This document shows, piece after piece, positions 49,385 to 58,684 of a DNA stretch of 64,000 bases. Made by a program: the position numbers and the translations under genes. The notes under the pieces were generated by a model. It was not told the origin of the DNA, made no database searches, and saw only the letters and a list, made by a program, of their open reading frames with translations. The DNA comes from Flavobacterium foetidum (GTDB lineage Bacteria > Bacteroidota > Bacteroidia > Flavobacteriales > Flavobacteriaceae), in contig NZ_SJTF01000008.1 of NCBI RefSeq assembly GCF_004634245.1, positions 124,001 to 188,000 of the forward strand, in the 5' to 3' direction. How positions within the stretch are numbered: the stretch's first letter is position 1; every line of letters begins with the position of its first letter.

Positions 49385-51667
49385 ATGATGAAGAGAAGAA
49401 TTTTCTGTGTTTTGTTTTCAATTCTGTTTCAGTTTTGCTGGACACAAAATAAATTGTCATGGCAAGGCTATTTCTCATTTAATGAAATCAAAGACATTTC
49501 GCAGTCTTCAAATACCGTTTTTGCGGGTTCAGAGAATGCACTGTTTTCTAAAAATACAGCTTCAAATGTTCAAAAAACAATTACTACTATCGACGGACTG
49601 TCGGGACAGACTATTGCAGCGATTTATTACAGCGAAGCCTTTAAAAAAACGCTTATAGGTTACGAAAACGGATTAATGATTGTAATTAATGAAGACGGTA
49701 GCATTCTTAAAAAAGTAGATATTATCAATAAACAGCTTCCTTCGGACTTAAAGAAAATCAATCATTTTATGGAATATAACGGATTTGTGTATGTTTCATG
49801 CGATTTCGGAATTGTACAGTTTAATCTGAACACAATGCAGTTTGGAGATACTTATTTTATTGGAGATAACGGGGTAGAGGTCAGTGTTAGGCAAACGGCT
49901 TATTTTAATGGCTTTATTTTCGCCGCAACTTCAAACGGAATAAAACGTGCAGCTATCGCCAATCCAAATTTGATTGATTTTAACAGATGGATTTTAATCA
50001 ACTCAGGAAATTGGTCAGGAGTAGAAAGTTTAGATACAGAACTTGTTGCGGTCAATACGTCAGGTTATATACATCGATATAATTCCAATACTTTTGTCGG
50101 TTTTTCGCAGTTACCACAGGCTGTCGTAGATATACGTGCTGTAAATCGTAATTTGTTTGTTACCACTCCACAAGCGGTTTATGTCTACAATAGTCAAATG
50201 ATTCAAAATCGGCAGATTACGAATCTTCAGGTTTTGGATAATAGTTTGAATTTTACCTGCGCAACAAGTGTTGGAAATCAGATTTTTATTGGAACTAAAG
50301 AAAAAGGACTATTCTCTTCTTTGCTTACCGGAAATGCAGTTTTTGAAAACAATACACCAAGCGGACCATCGCGCAACAATATTTTTTCGCTTGATGTCAC
50401 TTCAAATGTGCTTTGGGCGGTTTATGGCGATTATGATACTTTTTACAATCCATATCCTTTAGACAGTTATGGAGTGAGTAAATATGATGCTTCAGGCTGG
50501 CTTGCTATTCCGTACAGTGAAGTTTATGATGCCAAGTCAATCGTTAAGATTTTGGTGAATCCGTCCAATGAAAATAAGGTTTATGCAAGTTCCTTTTTTT
50601 CGGGCTTGCTAAGAATCGAGAACGATGTTCCGAATTTTTTGTTTAACGAAAAAAATAGCGGTTTAGAAAGTCTCGTAACTACAGATCCTAATTATATTGA
50701 CATTCGCGTCAACGGAACTGCTTTTGACAAAACAGGTAATCTCTGGGTAACCAACAGCAGGGTTAAAAATGGCTTGAAGGTTCTAAAGCCAAATGGGCAA
50801 TGGCAAAGTTATGCCACAAGCACGATTTTAAACAGTCCTGAATCTACAAATTTCGGCAACATTGTAATTGATAAAAATAATACGAAGTGGATTGCTACAA
50901 GTAATAATGGCGTGATTGCTTTTAATGAAAGCAATAATACATACAAAAAAATTACGTCGGGAACCGATACTGGAAATCTCCCTACAGAGAATGTGAGAGT
51001 TGTAGCGATTGATGCAAAAGACCAGTTGTGGATAGGGACAGGAAAAGGCTTAAGAGTCTTGTCAAATATTGGAAGTTTTCAGAATGATGGACAGCTTAAA
51101 GCGAATTCGATTATTATAATGGATGATAATCTAGCTCAGGAATTATTGTATGAACAGTTTATCACCTCGATAGTAGTCGACGGTGCCAACAACAAATGGA
51201 TCGGAACAGCAGATTCTGGCGTTTTTATGGTTTCGCCAAACGGTCAAGAAACCAAATATCATTTTACGATTAATAATTCACCTCTTCCGAGCAATGTTAT
51301 CAATGATATCAAGATAAACAGCAAAACCGGAGAAGTGTTTATTGCAACCAGCAAGGGAATGATTTCTTTTGGCGGAATTGCAACTAGCGCCAATGATGAT
51401 TTAAGCAATGTGTATGTGTATCCGAATCCTGTAAGGCCAACGTATACTGGTACTGTAAAAGTGGCTGGCTTAATTGATAAAGCCAATGTTAAAATTACAG
51501 ATATTGAAGGGAATTTAGTTTACGAAACCACATCAGAAGGAGGAACCATCGAGTGGGATACAACAGCTTTCGGCAGATATAAAGTAGCATCAGGCGTTTA
51601 CATGGTTTTTATTTCCGCTCAAGACGGAGGAGAAACCAAAGTAAAAAAAGTAATGATTATTCGATAA
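49385..51667 (+). CDS. porZ: PorZ-like type IX secretion protein (beta-propeller, T9SS sorting domain)
   Basis: PorZ is an outer-membrane-associated component of the type IX secretion system that handles A-LPS attachment in Porphyromonas. The 760-residue product has a signal peptide (residues 1-20, ends WTQ), two seven-bladed propeller regions of two-component-regulator type (repeats such as WIGTGKGLRVL and WIATSNNGVIAF), and a C-terminal T9SS type A sorting domain at about 680-760 with YVYPNPVRP and SGVYMVF. Length and order match flavobacterial PorZ. The recO start lies about 95 bp downstream. Confidence 0.88.
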   Translation: MMKRRIFCVLFSILFQFCWTQNKLSWQGYFSFNEIKDISQSSNTVFAGSENALFSKNTASNVQKTITTIDGLSGQTIAAIYYSEAFKKTLIGYENGLMIVINEDGSILKKVDIINKQLPSDLKKINHFMEYNGFVYVSCDFGIVQFNLNTMQFGDTYFIGDNGVEVSVRQTAYFNGFIFAATSNGIKRAAIANPNLIDFNRWILINSGNWSGVESLDTELVAVNTSGYIHRYNSNTFVGFSQLPQAVVDIRAVNRNLFVTTPQAVYVYNSQMIQNRQITNLQVLDNSLNFTCATSVGNQIFIGTKEKGLFSSLLTGNAVFENNTPSGPSRNNIFSLDVTSNVLWAVYGDYDTFYNPYPLDSYGVSKYDASGWLAIPYSEVYDAKSIVKILVNPSNENKVYASSFFSGLLRIENDVPNFLFNEKNSGLESLVTTDPNYIDIRVNGTAFDKTGNLWVTNSRVKNGLKVLKPNGQWQSYATSTILNSPESTNFGNIVIDKNNTKWIATSNNGVIAFNESNNTYKKITSGTDTGNLPTENVRVVAIDAKDQLWIGTGKGLRVLSNIGSFQNDGQLKANSIIIMDDNLAQELLYEQFITSIVVDGANNKWIGTADSGVFMVSPNGQETKYHFTINNSPLPSNVINDIKINSKTGEVFIATSKGMISFGGIATSANDDLSNVYVYPNPVRPTYTGTVKVAGLIDKANVKITDIEGNLVYETTSEGGTIEWDTTAFGRYKVASGVYMVFISAQDGGETKVKKVMIIR

Positions 51668-51761
51668 TAGTAAGTATTCAGTGTTCAGTTTTTTAGTGTT
51701 CAGTTTTCTCTTTATTGGTCGAACTTGAAACTTTAAACCTTAAACAAAAAAAACAAAAATT

Positions 51762-52475
51762 TTGCTTGTCAAAACCAAAGCCATAGTAATCTCTTCTTTA
51801 AAATTTCAGGAAAAAAGCTTGATTGTAAAATGCTTCACCCTTTCCAGCGGACTGAAATCTTATTTTGTGCGGGATGCTTTTTCGAGCCGAAAAGCAAGTC
51901 AGAAGATTGCTTATTTTCAGCCGTTTTCGATTTTAGACATTGAAGCGGTTCATAAAAACAAAGGCACTTTGGAAAATTTTAAAGAGATCAAAACTGCGGT
52001 TCCGTTTCAGACTATTCATACTGATATTGTTAAAAGTACGATGGTAATGTTTCTGTCTGAAATGCTTCATTATTCCATTCAAGAAGAAGAAAAAAACGAA
52101 CAGCTTTTTCTCTTTTTAGAAACTGCCTTGACTTGGCTCGATCATCATGACGAAATTTCAAATTTTCACTTAATTCTGCTGTTAGAAATTACTAAGTATC
52201 TCGGTTTTTATCCTGATGTCTCAGATGTAAATCTTCCTTTTTTTGAAATGAATGAAGGCGTTTTTACGCTTTTTCATAATGGAAATGTATTGTCTGAACA
52301 CGAAACCAATTTGTTTAAAAAACTATTGGAATTAAGATTCGACAACAATCAAAAAGTCTTTCATGTTTTAGAAAGGCAGCTCTTGCTCAAAATTCTAATT
52401 GATTATTACAGTCTGCATTTAGAAGGATTCAAAAAACCTAAATCTCTCGAGATTTTAAAGGAAGTTTTCTCTTAA
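51762..52475 (+). CDS. recO: DNA repair protein RecO
   Basis: RecO loads RecA onto SSB-coated ssDNA. The 237-residue product has the N-terminal OB fold (MLVKTKAIVISSLKFQEKSL, 1-20) and a helical C-terminal part. The start codon is TTG at 51762, because no in-frame ATG is available and the residues from it match the family N-terminus exactly. The zinc-finger cysteines of some RecO proteins are not seen. The region before it holds GTGTTCAG and TTGAAAC words. Confidence 0.94.
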   Translation: MLVKTKAIVISSLKFQEKSLIVKCFTLSSGLKSYFVRDAFSSRKASQKIAYFQPFSILDIEAVHKNKGTLENFKEIKTAVPFQTIHTDIVKSTMVMFLSEMLHYSIQEEEKNEQLFLFLETALTWLDHHDEISNFHLILLLEITKYLGFYPDVSDVNLPFFEMNEGVFTLFHNGNVLSEHETNLFKKLLELRFDNNQKVFHVLERQLLLKILIDYYSLHLEGFKKPKSLEILKEVFS

Positions 52476-52605
52476 ATACGCCAAAAGCGCAATATTTGTT
52501 GCAGAATCTGTTTGGAATTTCCCGAAATCGCTCTTTTTTCCGTCATATTTTCTCTATTTTACTCAAAATTCCTTACTTTCGCACCTCGTTTAAGAAAAGG
52601 ATAAA

Positions 52606-55600
52606 ATGAGTACAAAATTTACTGAATACAAAGGACTTGACTTACCAACTGTAGCGTCTGAAGTTCTTGATTTTTGGAAGAAAGAAAATATATTTGAAAA
52701 GAGTGTAACCACTCGCGAAGGTGCAGAACCTTTCGTATTTTTTGAAGGTCCGCCTTCAGCAAACGGATTACCTGGAATTCACCACGTGATGGCACGTGCG
52801 ATTAAAGATATTTTTTGTAGATATAAAACTCAGAAAGGTTTTCAGGTAAAAAGAAAAGCCGGATGGGATACTCACGGTCTGCCTGTTGAATTGGGTACCG
52901 AAAAAGAATTAGGAATCACAAAAGAAGATATTGGCAAGACCATTTCTATCGAAGAATATAACGAGGCGTGTAAAAAAACCGTTATGCGTTATACAGATGT
53001 ATGGAACGATTTGACCGAAAAAATGGGTTATTGGGTTGATATGGATGATCCATATGTAACTTACAAGCCAAAATATATGGAGTCTGTTTGGTGGCTTTTG
53101 AAGCAAATCTACGATAAAGGTTTGTTGTACAAAGGATATACAATTCAGCCATACTCTCCAAAAGCAGGAACTGGATTATCTTCTCACGAGGTAAATCAGC
53201 CTGGAGCTTATCGTGATGTTACGGATACTACAATTGTAGCACAATTCAAAACTTTGCCAGAAACATTGCCAAGCTTTTTACAAGGTTTTGGAGATATTCA
53301 CATTTTAGCTTGGACGACAACTCCTTGGACACTTCCGTCAAATACAGCTTTGACAGTTGGTCCAAAAATCGACTATGTTTTAGTAAAAACTTTTAATCAA
53401 TATACTTTTGAGCCAATCAATGTGATTTTGGCTAAAAACTTAGTTGGAAAACAATTCGGGAAAGGATATTTCTTAAGCGAAGATGAAGCTGATTTTGACA
53501 ATGTAAAAAATGGCGACAAAAAATTGCCATACAAAATCTTAACTGAAGCAAAAGGAGCAGATTTAGTAGAAATCCGTTACGAGCAATTATTGCCTTATGT
53601 GTTACCATATCAAAATGCTGAAAATGCATTTAGAGTAATTTCTGGAGACTTCGTTACAACAGAAGACGGAACCGGAATTGTGCATACAGCTCCGACTTTT
53701 GGTGCAGATGATGCTAAAGTAGCAAAAGAAGCAAAACCAGAAGTGCCACCAATGTTGGTTTTAGACGAAAACGGAACTGCTGTTCCTTTAGTTGACCTGC
53801 AAGGGAAATTCACTTCTCATGTGGGTGATTTGGCTGGTAAATACGTTAAAAACGAATATTACGATGCAGGACAAGCTCCAGAGAAATCTGTTGATGTTGA
53901 AATCGCTATTCGTCTTAAAGAAGAGAATAAAGCTTTTAAAGTTGAAAAATACGTGCACAGTTATCCACACAGCTGGAGAACAGATGAGCCGTTATTATAC
54001 TATCCTCTAGATTCATGGTTCATCAAAGTAACCGATGTAAAAGATAGAATGTTCGACCTGAACGAAACTATCAACTGGAAACCTAAATCTACTGGTGAAG
54101 GACGTTTTGGAAATTGGCTTAAAAATGCCAACGATTGGAACTTATCTCGTTCTAGATATTGGGGAATTCCGTTGCCAATTTGGAGAACAGAAGATAAAAC
54201 AGAAGAAGTTATTATCGGTTCTGTTGAAGAATTGTACAATGCAATCGAAAAATCAATCGAAGCAGGTTTCCAAAAAGAAAATCCGTTTAAAGGTTTTGAA
54301 ATCGGAAATATGTCTGAGGCTAATTACGATTTAATCGATTTGCACAAGAATGTTGTTGATGCCATTACTTTAGTTTCGGCTTCTGGAAAACCAATGAAGC
54401 GCGAAAGTGATCTAATCGACGTTTGGTTCGATTCTGGAGCAATGCCTTATGCACAATGGCACTATCCTTTTGAAAACAAAGACAAGATTGACGGAAACAA
54501 AGATTTTCCAGCAAATTTCATTGCAGAAGGTGTAGATCAGACTCGTGGGTGGTTTTACACCTTGCACGCTATCGGAACTTTGGTTTTTGATAAAGTAGCG
54601 TACAAAAATGTAGTTTCGAATGGTTTGGTTTTGGATAAAAACGGACAAAAAATGTCGAAACGTTTAGGAAATGCAACAGATCCTTTTGAAACAATTGCAG
54701 AATACGGTCCGGATGCAACGCGTTGGTACATGATTTCAAACGCAAATCCTTGGGATAACCTGAAATTTGATATCGAAGGAATTGCTGAGGTTCGTCGTAA
54801 ATTCTTCGGAACGCTTTACAATACCTATTCGTTCTTTTCGTTATATGCAAATATCGATGGATTTAAATATGCGGAAGCTGAAATTCCGTTAAACGAAAGA
54901 CCAGAAATCGATCAATGGATTATTTCTGAATTGCATACGTTAATCAAATTTGTTGACGAATGCTACGAAGATTACGAGCCAACAAAAGCGACAAGAGCCA
55001 TTTCTGATTTCGTTCAGGAAAACCTAAGTAACTGGTATGTTCGTTTATGCCGTCGTCGTTTCTGGAAAGGGGAATATGCAAAAGATAAAATTGCGGCTTA
55101 CCAAACGCTTTATACTTGTTTGCTTACAGTCAGTAAATTAAGCGCTCCAGTGGCTCCATTTTTTATGGATAAATTGTACAGAGATTTGACATCATCTACG
55201 GGAACCGAGGATTTTGCTAGTGTTCACTTGGCAGAATTCCCAAAATTTGTCGAAAACTTTGTTAATAAAACGTTGGAAAGCAAAATGCAGAAGGCGCAAA
55301 CCATCTCATCTTTGGTTTTATCACTGCGTAAAAAAGAGATGATAAAAGTTCGTCAACCTCTGCAAAAGGTAATGATTCCAGTACTTGACGAGAAACAGCG
55401 TGCTGAAATCGAAGCGATTTCTGACCTGGTAAAAGCAGAGGTAAACGTGAAAGAAATCGAACTTTTAGACGATGCGTCAGGTATTTTGGTAAAACAAATT
55501 AAGCCTAATTTTAAAGCTCTTGGACCTCGTTTTGGTAAAGATATGGGATTGATTTCTAAGGAGATACAAGGTTTTTCTGCAGAACAAATCAATCAATTGG

Positions 55601-56007
55601 ACAAGCAAGGTACGATAGATATTGTAATTGCAGGAAATAGTGTAACTTTATCATTAGAAGACGTCGAAATAACATCGCAAGATATCGAAGGTTGGCTGGT
55701 TGCAAATTCAAACGGAATTACAGTTGCGCTTGACATTACAATCTCCGAAGAATTAAAAAATGAAGGTATCGCGAGAGAATTAGTTAACAGAATACAAAAC
55801 ATTCGTAAAGATTCAGGATTTGAGGTTACGGATAAAATTAATGTACAAATAAAAAGAGACGGCATATTAGAAGATGCGGTTTCAAAGAATGAAGACTATA
55901 TAAAGTCAGAAACATTAACAGACAAGCTGGTTTTTGTGGACGCTTTAGAAAACGGCACAGAAATTGAGTTTGATGATATTAGAACAATGATATTAATTTC
56001 AAAATAA
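52606..56007 (+). CDS. ileS: Isoleucyl-tRNA synthetase
   Basis: IleRS charges tRNA-Ile. The 1133-residue product is of the long bacterial type and has the HIGH-like GLPGIHHVMAR (54-64) with conserved FFEGPPSANG before it, the CP1 editing domain (TTPWTLPSNTAL), the KMSKR loop (GQKMSKRLGN at about 682-691), and an anticodon-binding domain followed by a C-terminal region with no zinc-finger cysteines. It is the first gene of an ileS-dksA-like pair, with a TACTTTCG promoter-like -7 at 52574-52581. Confidence 0.97.
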   Translation: MSTKFTEYKGLDLPTVASEVLDFWKKENIFEKSVTTREGAEPFVFFEGPPSANGLPGIHHVMARAIKDIFCRYKTQKGFQVKRKAGWDTHGLPVELGTEKELGITKEDIGKTISIEEYNEACKKTVMRYTDVWNDLTEKMGYWVDMDDPYVTYKPKYMESVWWLLKQIYDKGLLYKGYTIQPYSPKAGTGLSSHEVNQPGAYRDVTDTTIVAQFKTLPETLPSFLQGFGDIHILAWTTTPWTLPSNTALTVGPKIDYVLVKTFNQYTFEPINVILAKNLVGKQFGKGYFLSEDEADFDNVKNGDKKLPYKILTEAKGADLVEIRYEQLLPYVLPYQNAENAFRVISGDFVTTEDGTGIVHTAPTFGADDAKVAKEAKPEVPPMLVLDENGTAVPLVDLQGKFTSHVGDLAGKYVKNEYYDAGQAPEKSVDVEIAIRLKEENKAFKVEKYVHSYPHSWRTDEPLLYYPLDSWFIKVTDVKDRMFDLNETINWKPKSTGEGRFGNWLKNANDWNLSRSRYWGIPLPIWRTEDKTEEVIIGSVEELYNAIEKSIEAGFQKENPFKGFEIGNMSEANYDLIDLHKNVVDAITLVSASGKPMKRESDLIDVWFDSGAMPYAQWHYPFENKDKIDGNKDFPANFIAEGVDQTRGWFYTLHAIGTLVFDKVAYKNVVSNGLVLDKNGQKMSKRLGNATDPFETIAEYGPDATRWYMISNANPWDNLKFDIEGIAEVRRKFFGTLYNTYSFFSLYANIDGFKYAEAEIPLNERPEIDQWIISELHTLIKFVDECYEDYEPTKATRAISDFVQENLSNWYVRLCRRRFWKGEYAKDKIAAYQTLYTCLLTVSKLSAPVAPFFMDKLYRDLTSSTGTEDFASVHLAEFPKFVENFVNKTLESKMQKAQTISSLVLSLRKKEMIKVRQPLQKVMIPVLDEKQRAEIEAISDLVKAEVNVKEIELLDDASGILVKQIKPNFKALGPRFGKDMGLISKEIQGFSAEQINQLDKQGTIDIVIAGNSVTLSLEDVEITSQDIEGWLVANSNGITVALDITISEELKNEGIARELVNRIQNIRKDSGFEVTDKINVQIKRDGILEDAVSKNEDYIKSETLTDKLVFVDALENGTEIEFDDIRTMILISK

Positions 56008-56017
56008 GTATAATACC

Positions 56018-56398
56018 ATGATAGATGAAATTACAAGATACTCAGACGCTGACTTAGCGGAGTTCAAAGAAATAATCCAGGCAAAAATTAAAAAAGCGCA
56101 AGAAGATCTTGATTTGATCAAAAGTGCCTATATGAACGATTTGAATAACGGAACCGACGATACTTCTCCAACTTTTAAAGCTTTTGAAGAAGGAAGCGAG
56201 ACCATGTCAAAAGAAGCAAACTCTCAGTTGGCTATCAGACAAGAGAAATTCATTCGTGACTTAAAAAATGCCTTATTCCGTGTTGAAAACAAAACATACG
56301 GTATTTGTAAAGTAACAGGTAAATTAATCAGCAAAGAAAGGCTTAAAATCGTTCCTCACGCAACGATGAGTATCGAAGCTAAAAACTTGCAACGATAA
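56018..56398 (+). CDS. TraR/DksA-family protein with degenerate zinc site
   Basis: DksA-like proteins bind RNA polymerase and modulate ppGpp responses. The 126-residue product has an N-terminal coiled-coil (about 10-90) and the DksA-type C-terminal signature YGICKVTGKLISKERL, followed by HATMSIEAK. Only one cysteine (Cys97) of the four zinc ligands remains; the other positions are Thr100, Ser118 and Ala121. Cys-poor DksA homologues are known and can still act structurally. It starts 10 bp after ileS. Confidence 0.92.
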   Translation: MIDEITRYSDADLAEFKEIIQAKIKKAQEDLDLIKSAYMNDLNNGTDDTSPTFKAFEEGSETMSKEANSQLAIRQEKFIRDLKNALFRVENKTYGICKVTGKLISKERLKIVPHATMSIEAKNLQR

Positions 56399-56424
56399 AT
56401 TATAAATTACTATATAATTCAAAC

Positions 56425-56456
56425 AAAAACGCTTCCATTTTGGGAGCGTTTTTTGT
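56425..56456 (+). terminator. ileS-dksA-like terminator
   Basis: AAAACGCTTCC/GGGAGCGTTTT with a 5-nt loop is followed by T residues. Confidence 0.85.
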
Positions 56457-56605
56457 TTAATCTTTTAAGTTCCTGAATTAGTTGGTTATTGTAGTTGATT
56501 GAAAGAAATTATTTATAATTAGTCAAAATAAACCAAACTTAAAGACTGATTTTTTTGTAGGAATAACGCAGGTAAGATTACCTAAGAATTTTCAGTATAG
56601 ATGTA

Positions 56606-56637
56606 AAAAAACCGCCTTGGTTAGTGGCGGCTTTTTT
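56606..56637 (-). terminator. Terminator of the roadblock gene pair
   Basis: ACCGCC/GGCGG with flanking A- and T-runs ends the minus-strand roadblock genes, with seven T on that strand. It could also act on the plus strand. Confidence 0.75.
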
Positions 56638-56650
56638 AGGGTGAATTTAT

Positions 56651-57031
56651 TTACGCTAGGTTCTTTTCGACCTCAGATTTGTGTTTTCTTAAAATCGCTC
56701 TAGTCATTCCTAAATTAGCTTTTGAAGCATCTGCAGCCAGATAAATCATGAATTTTTTGTTTGGCGAAATATCGATAATGTGAATTTGATTAGAAAGCGT
56801 AATCAAAATATCTTCAATATCTTGATTCAAGCCTAGGGCTTTTACGGCATTCAGTTTAGCTTTTACAACTTCCAAATTATAAGCAGCAGCGAGTTCGGGG
56901 TCAAAACTCGGGTCGATAGTAAGGTTGCCAAAGCTCAATCCTGATTCTATCTCTGTTACAGCAACAGCAATAAAGCCGTTTACGTTGGTTTTCATTTCAT
57001 TTAAAAACACGTTTAAAAAGTCGTTAGTCAT
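56651..57031 (-). CDS. Roadblock/LC7-like protein A
   Basis: The 126-residue protein resembles the roadblock/LC7 fold found in MglB-type GTPase regulators: five strands and two helices, with FIAVAVTEIESG and KFMIYLAADASKANLG-type strand-helix turns. It lies 30 bp from a second roadblock-like gene on the same strand. No small GTPase (MglA) is adjacent. The function is inferred only from the fold. The divergent small gene at 57600 lies upstream of the pair. Confidence 0.7.
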   Translation of the reverse strand: MTNDFLNVFLNEMKTNVNGFIAVAVTEIESGLSFGNLTIDPSFDPELAAAYNLEVVKAKLNAVKALGLNQDIEDILITLSNQIHIIDISPNKKFMIYLAADASKANLGMTRAILRKHKSEVEKNLA

Positions 57032-57061
57032 AGTTCTTGGGTTTGTTTGTTAATAGATATG

Positions 57062-57418
57062 TTATTTCAGTAGGGAATTTTTGCTTAATTCGGCAGAAAC
57101 TTCTTCGGTTGATCGCATTAACAAAGCCAGATTGCTTCCTTCTCTAGAAAATGCGACAATAAAGTTCGAATCACTTATTTTGTTTCCGACCACTACTCCT
57201 TCGGAGCTTTTAAGGTAAAGCTGTTTCAAGGAGCCTTTCTCTAAGTCGGTTAAGAATTTTTCGCTCATTGATAAAATTGCGGCGCTCATTGCCGCAATGC
57301 TGTCTCCGTAATCGAGATGAAGAGAAGTGATGAGTTTTCCTTTTCCGTTTAGAATCAAAGCGGCGGTTGCTTTTGTGTCGACTAAAAAATTGTTTAAGGT
57401 AGTTGTAATTTCATTCAT
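57062..57418 (-). CDS. Roadblock/LC7-like protein B
   Basis: From ATG 57418 the 118-residue product (MNEITTTLNNFLVDTKATAALILNGKG) has the roadblock pattern with ALILNGKGKLI and a SNFIVAFSREGSNLALLMRS strand-turn-strand. A longer ATG at 57523 adds 35 residues from intergenic DNA and is rejected. It is followed closely by the related gene at 56651-57031, so the two may form a heterodimer. Confidence 0.7.
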   Translation of the reverse strand: MNEITTTLNNFLVDTKATAALILNGKGKLITSLHLDYGDSIAAMSAAILSMSEKFLTDLEKGSLKQLYLKSSEGVVVGNKISDSNFIVAFSREGSNLALLMRSTEEVSAELSKNSLLK

Positions 57419-57599
57419 GATTTGTAGGATTTGTGGGAGTGTTGTTAGAATTAATTCATTTTGGTATGGTATTTTGAAAATTATTGCTATTCTTCCTAAA
57501 CAAGTGTTAATTTTTATTAACAAATATAAATTAAATTATGTATCATTGTAACGCCAAATCATTAATAATTTTAATTATTTACTATAAAAAACTTACACT

Positions 57600-57815
57600 A
57601 TGGCTAAAGTATTGAAATTCAAGGATGTGAACTCTGATGTAGAGAAAAGAATGAAAGAATTCGAAAAACTGCGAATTAAATTTAAAGCTGATGTAAAAAA
57701 AGGTGAAGCCAAAAAGGCGGCGGCCGGAAAAGAAAGCAAAGGGATTTTTAGATCTATTTCTGATTTTTTCTCCGACAGTCCAAAAACACCTGCAAGTGCG
57801 GCAATAAAAAAATAA
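57600..57815 (+). CDS. Small lysine-rich hypothetical protein, 71 aa
   Basis: The product is highly basic and helical (KFKDVNSDVEKRMKEFEKLR at 6-25, split in two by sense; then a KKAAAGKESKG linker and a short C-terminal helix FRSISDFFSDSP). It has no signal peptide. It is divergent from the roadblock pair, whose start lies 181 bp away. The function is unknown. Confidence 0.65.
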   Translation: MAKVLKFKDVNSDVEKRMKEFEKLRIKFKADVKKGEAKKAAAGKESKGIFRSISDFFSDSPKTPASAAIKK

Positions 57816-57869
57816 TTTGGCAGTTCTGAACTAGCAGATTAATTTGCTTAGTTTTGCTCAGAAACAATT

Positions 57870-57897
57870 AACGCTCCTTTAGGAGCGTTTTTTTTGA
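57870..57897 (+). terminator. Terminator after the 71-aa gene
   Basis: A 7-bp stem AACGCTC/GAGCGTT with a 6-nt loop is followed by seven to eight T. Confidence 0.85.
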
Positions 57898-57906
57898 TTT
57901 AATTGT

Positions 57907-57914
57907 TATTTTTG
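57907..57914 (+). promoter_or_regulatory. Candidate lspA -7 element
   Basis: TATTTTTG followed by CCC matches TAnnTTTG, 19 bp before the lspA ATG. The -33 TTTG at the expected spacing is not clear. Confidence 0.35.
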
Positions 57915-57933
57915 CCCATCAAAAAAAGATAAA

Positions 57934-58542
57934 ATGTCATTACGAAAAGCGTACCTCCTTATATTTCTAGTTTTAATTGTCGATCAGCTCTCAAAGATTT
58001 ATGTGAAAACCAATTTCGTCTTAGGTGAACTTGGAGAGGTTAAGGTTTTTGATTGGTTTCGAATTCATTTTATAGAAAACGAAGGAATGGCTTGGGGAAC
58101 TAAGATTCCTGGCGAGTACGGAAAATTGATTTTGACTGTTTTCAGGATTTTTGCCGTATTCGGAATCGGATGGTGGCTTGCCGATGCAGTTAAAAAAAGA
58201 CAATCTAATTATTTGATTACCGCTATTGCCTTGATTTTTGCTGGAGCTACAGGAAACATTATTGATTCTGTTTTTTATGGAGTTATTTTTGATGCAAGTA
58301 CCGATCATACGCTAGCAACCATTTTTTCGCCAGAACCTTACGGAACATGGTTTCATGGTTTGGTGGTCGATATGTTTTACTTTCCGATTTGGCACGGTAG
58401 ACTTCCGGAATGGATTCCCTATTTTGGCGGAAATGATTTTAGGTTTTTCAATGCCATATTTAATGTTGCAGACGTAGCAATTTCTACAGGAGTCGGAATA
58501 TTGTTGGTTTTCAATAAAAAAGCTTTTCCCAAACACGAATAA
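57934..58542 (+). CDS. lspA: Lipoprotein signal peptidase
   Basis: LspA is the aspartic protease that cuts prolipoprotein signals. The 202-residue product has four membrane helices (about 7-24, 62-84, 95-112 and 172-194) and the two catalytic aspartates: Asp111 in GATGNIIDSVFYG and Asp180 in FNVADVAIS. The long loop between helices 3 and 4 is usual in Bacteroidota. A 20-bp inverted repeat follows. Confidence 0.96.
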   Translation: MSLRKAYLLIFLVLIVDQLSKIYVKTNFVLGELGEVKVFDWFRIHFIENEGMAWGTKIPGEYGKLILTVFRIFAVFGIGWWLADAVKKRQSNYLITAIALIFAGATGNIIDSVFYGVIFDASTDHTLATIFSPEPYGTWFHGLVVDMFYFPIWHGRLPEWIPYFGGNDFRFFNAIFNVADVAISTGVGILLVFNKKAFPKHE

Positions 58543-58564
58543 ATTTAAAAATTCCAAAATTTTC

Positions 58565-58626
58565 AAAATTCCAAATCCCAATATTTGTAGCATTCGCAGC
58601 AAAAAGATATTGGGATTTGGAATTTT
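58565..58626. repeat. 20-bp perfect inverted repeat after lspA
   Basis: AAAATTCCAAATCCCAATAT (58565-58584) is the reverse complement of 58607-58626, with a 22-nt loop and a T-tract on the right. It may terminate lspA. It shares words with the terminator at 46724-46773. Confidence 0.88.
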
Positions 58627-58684
58627 TCATTATTGAGGGATGAATATTTTGTATTATTTTTACAATACAAAAAAAATCAGAATT

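Noticed and set aside
53788..54850. Several ORFs of 60-93 codons inside ileS on both strands
   Set aside because: All are out of frame with ileS or antisense; the ileS frame covers the whole region with motifs in order.
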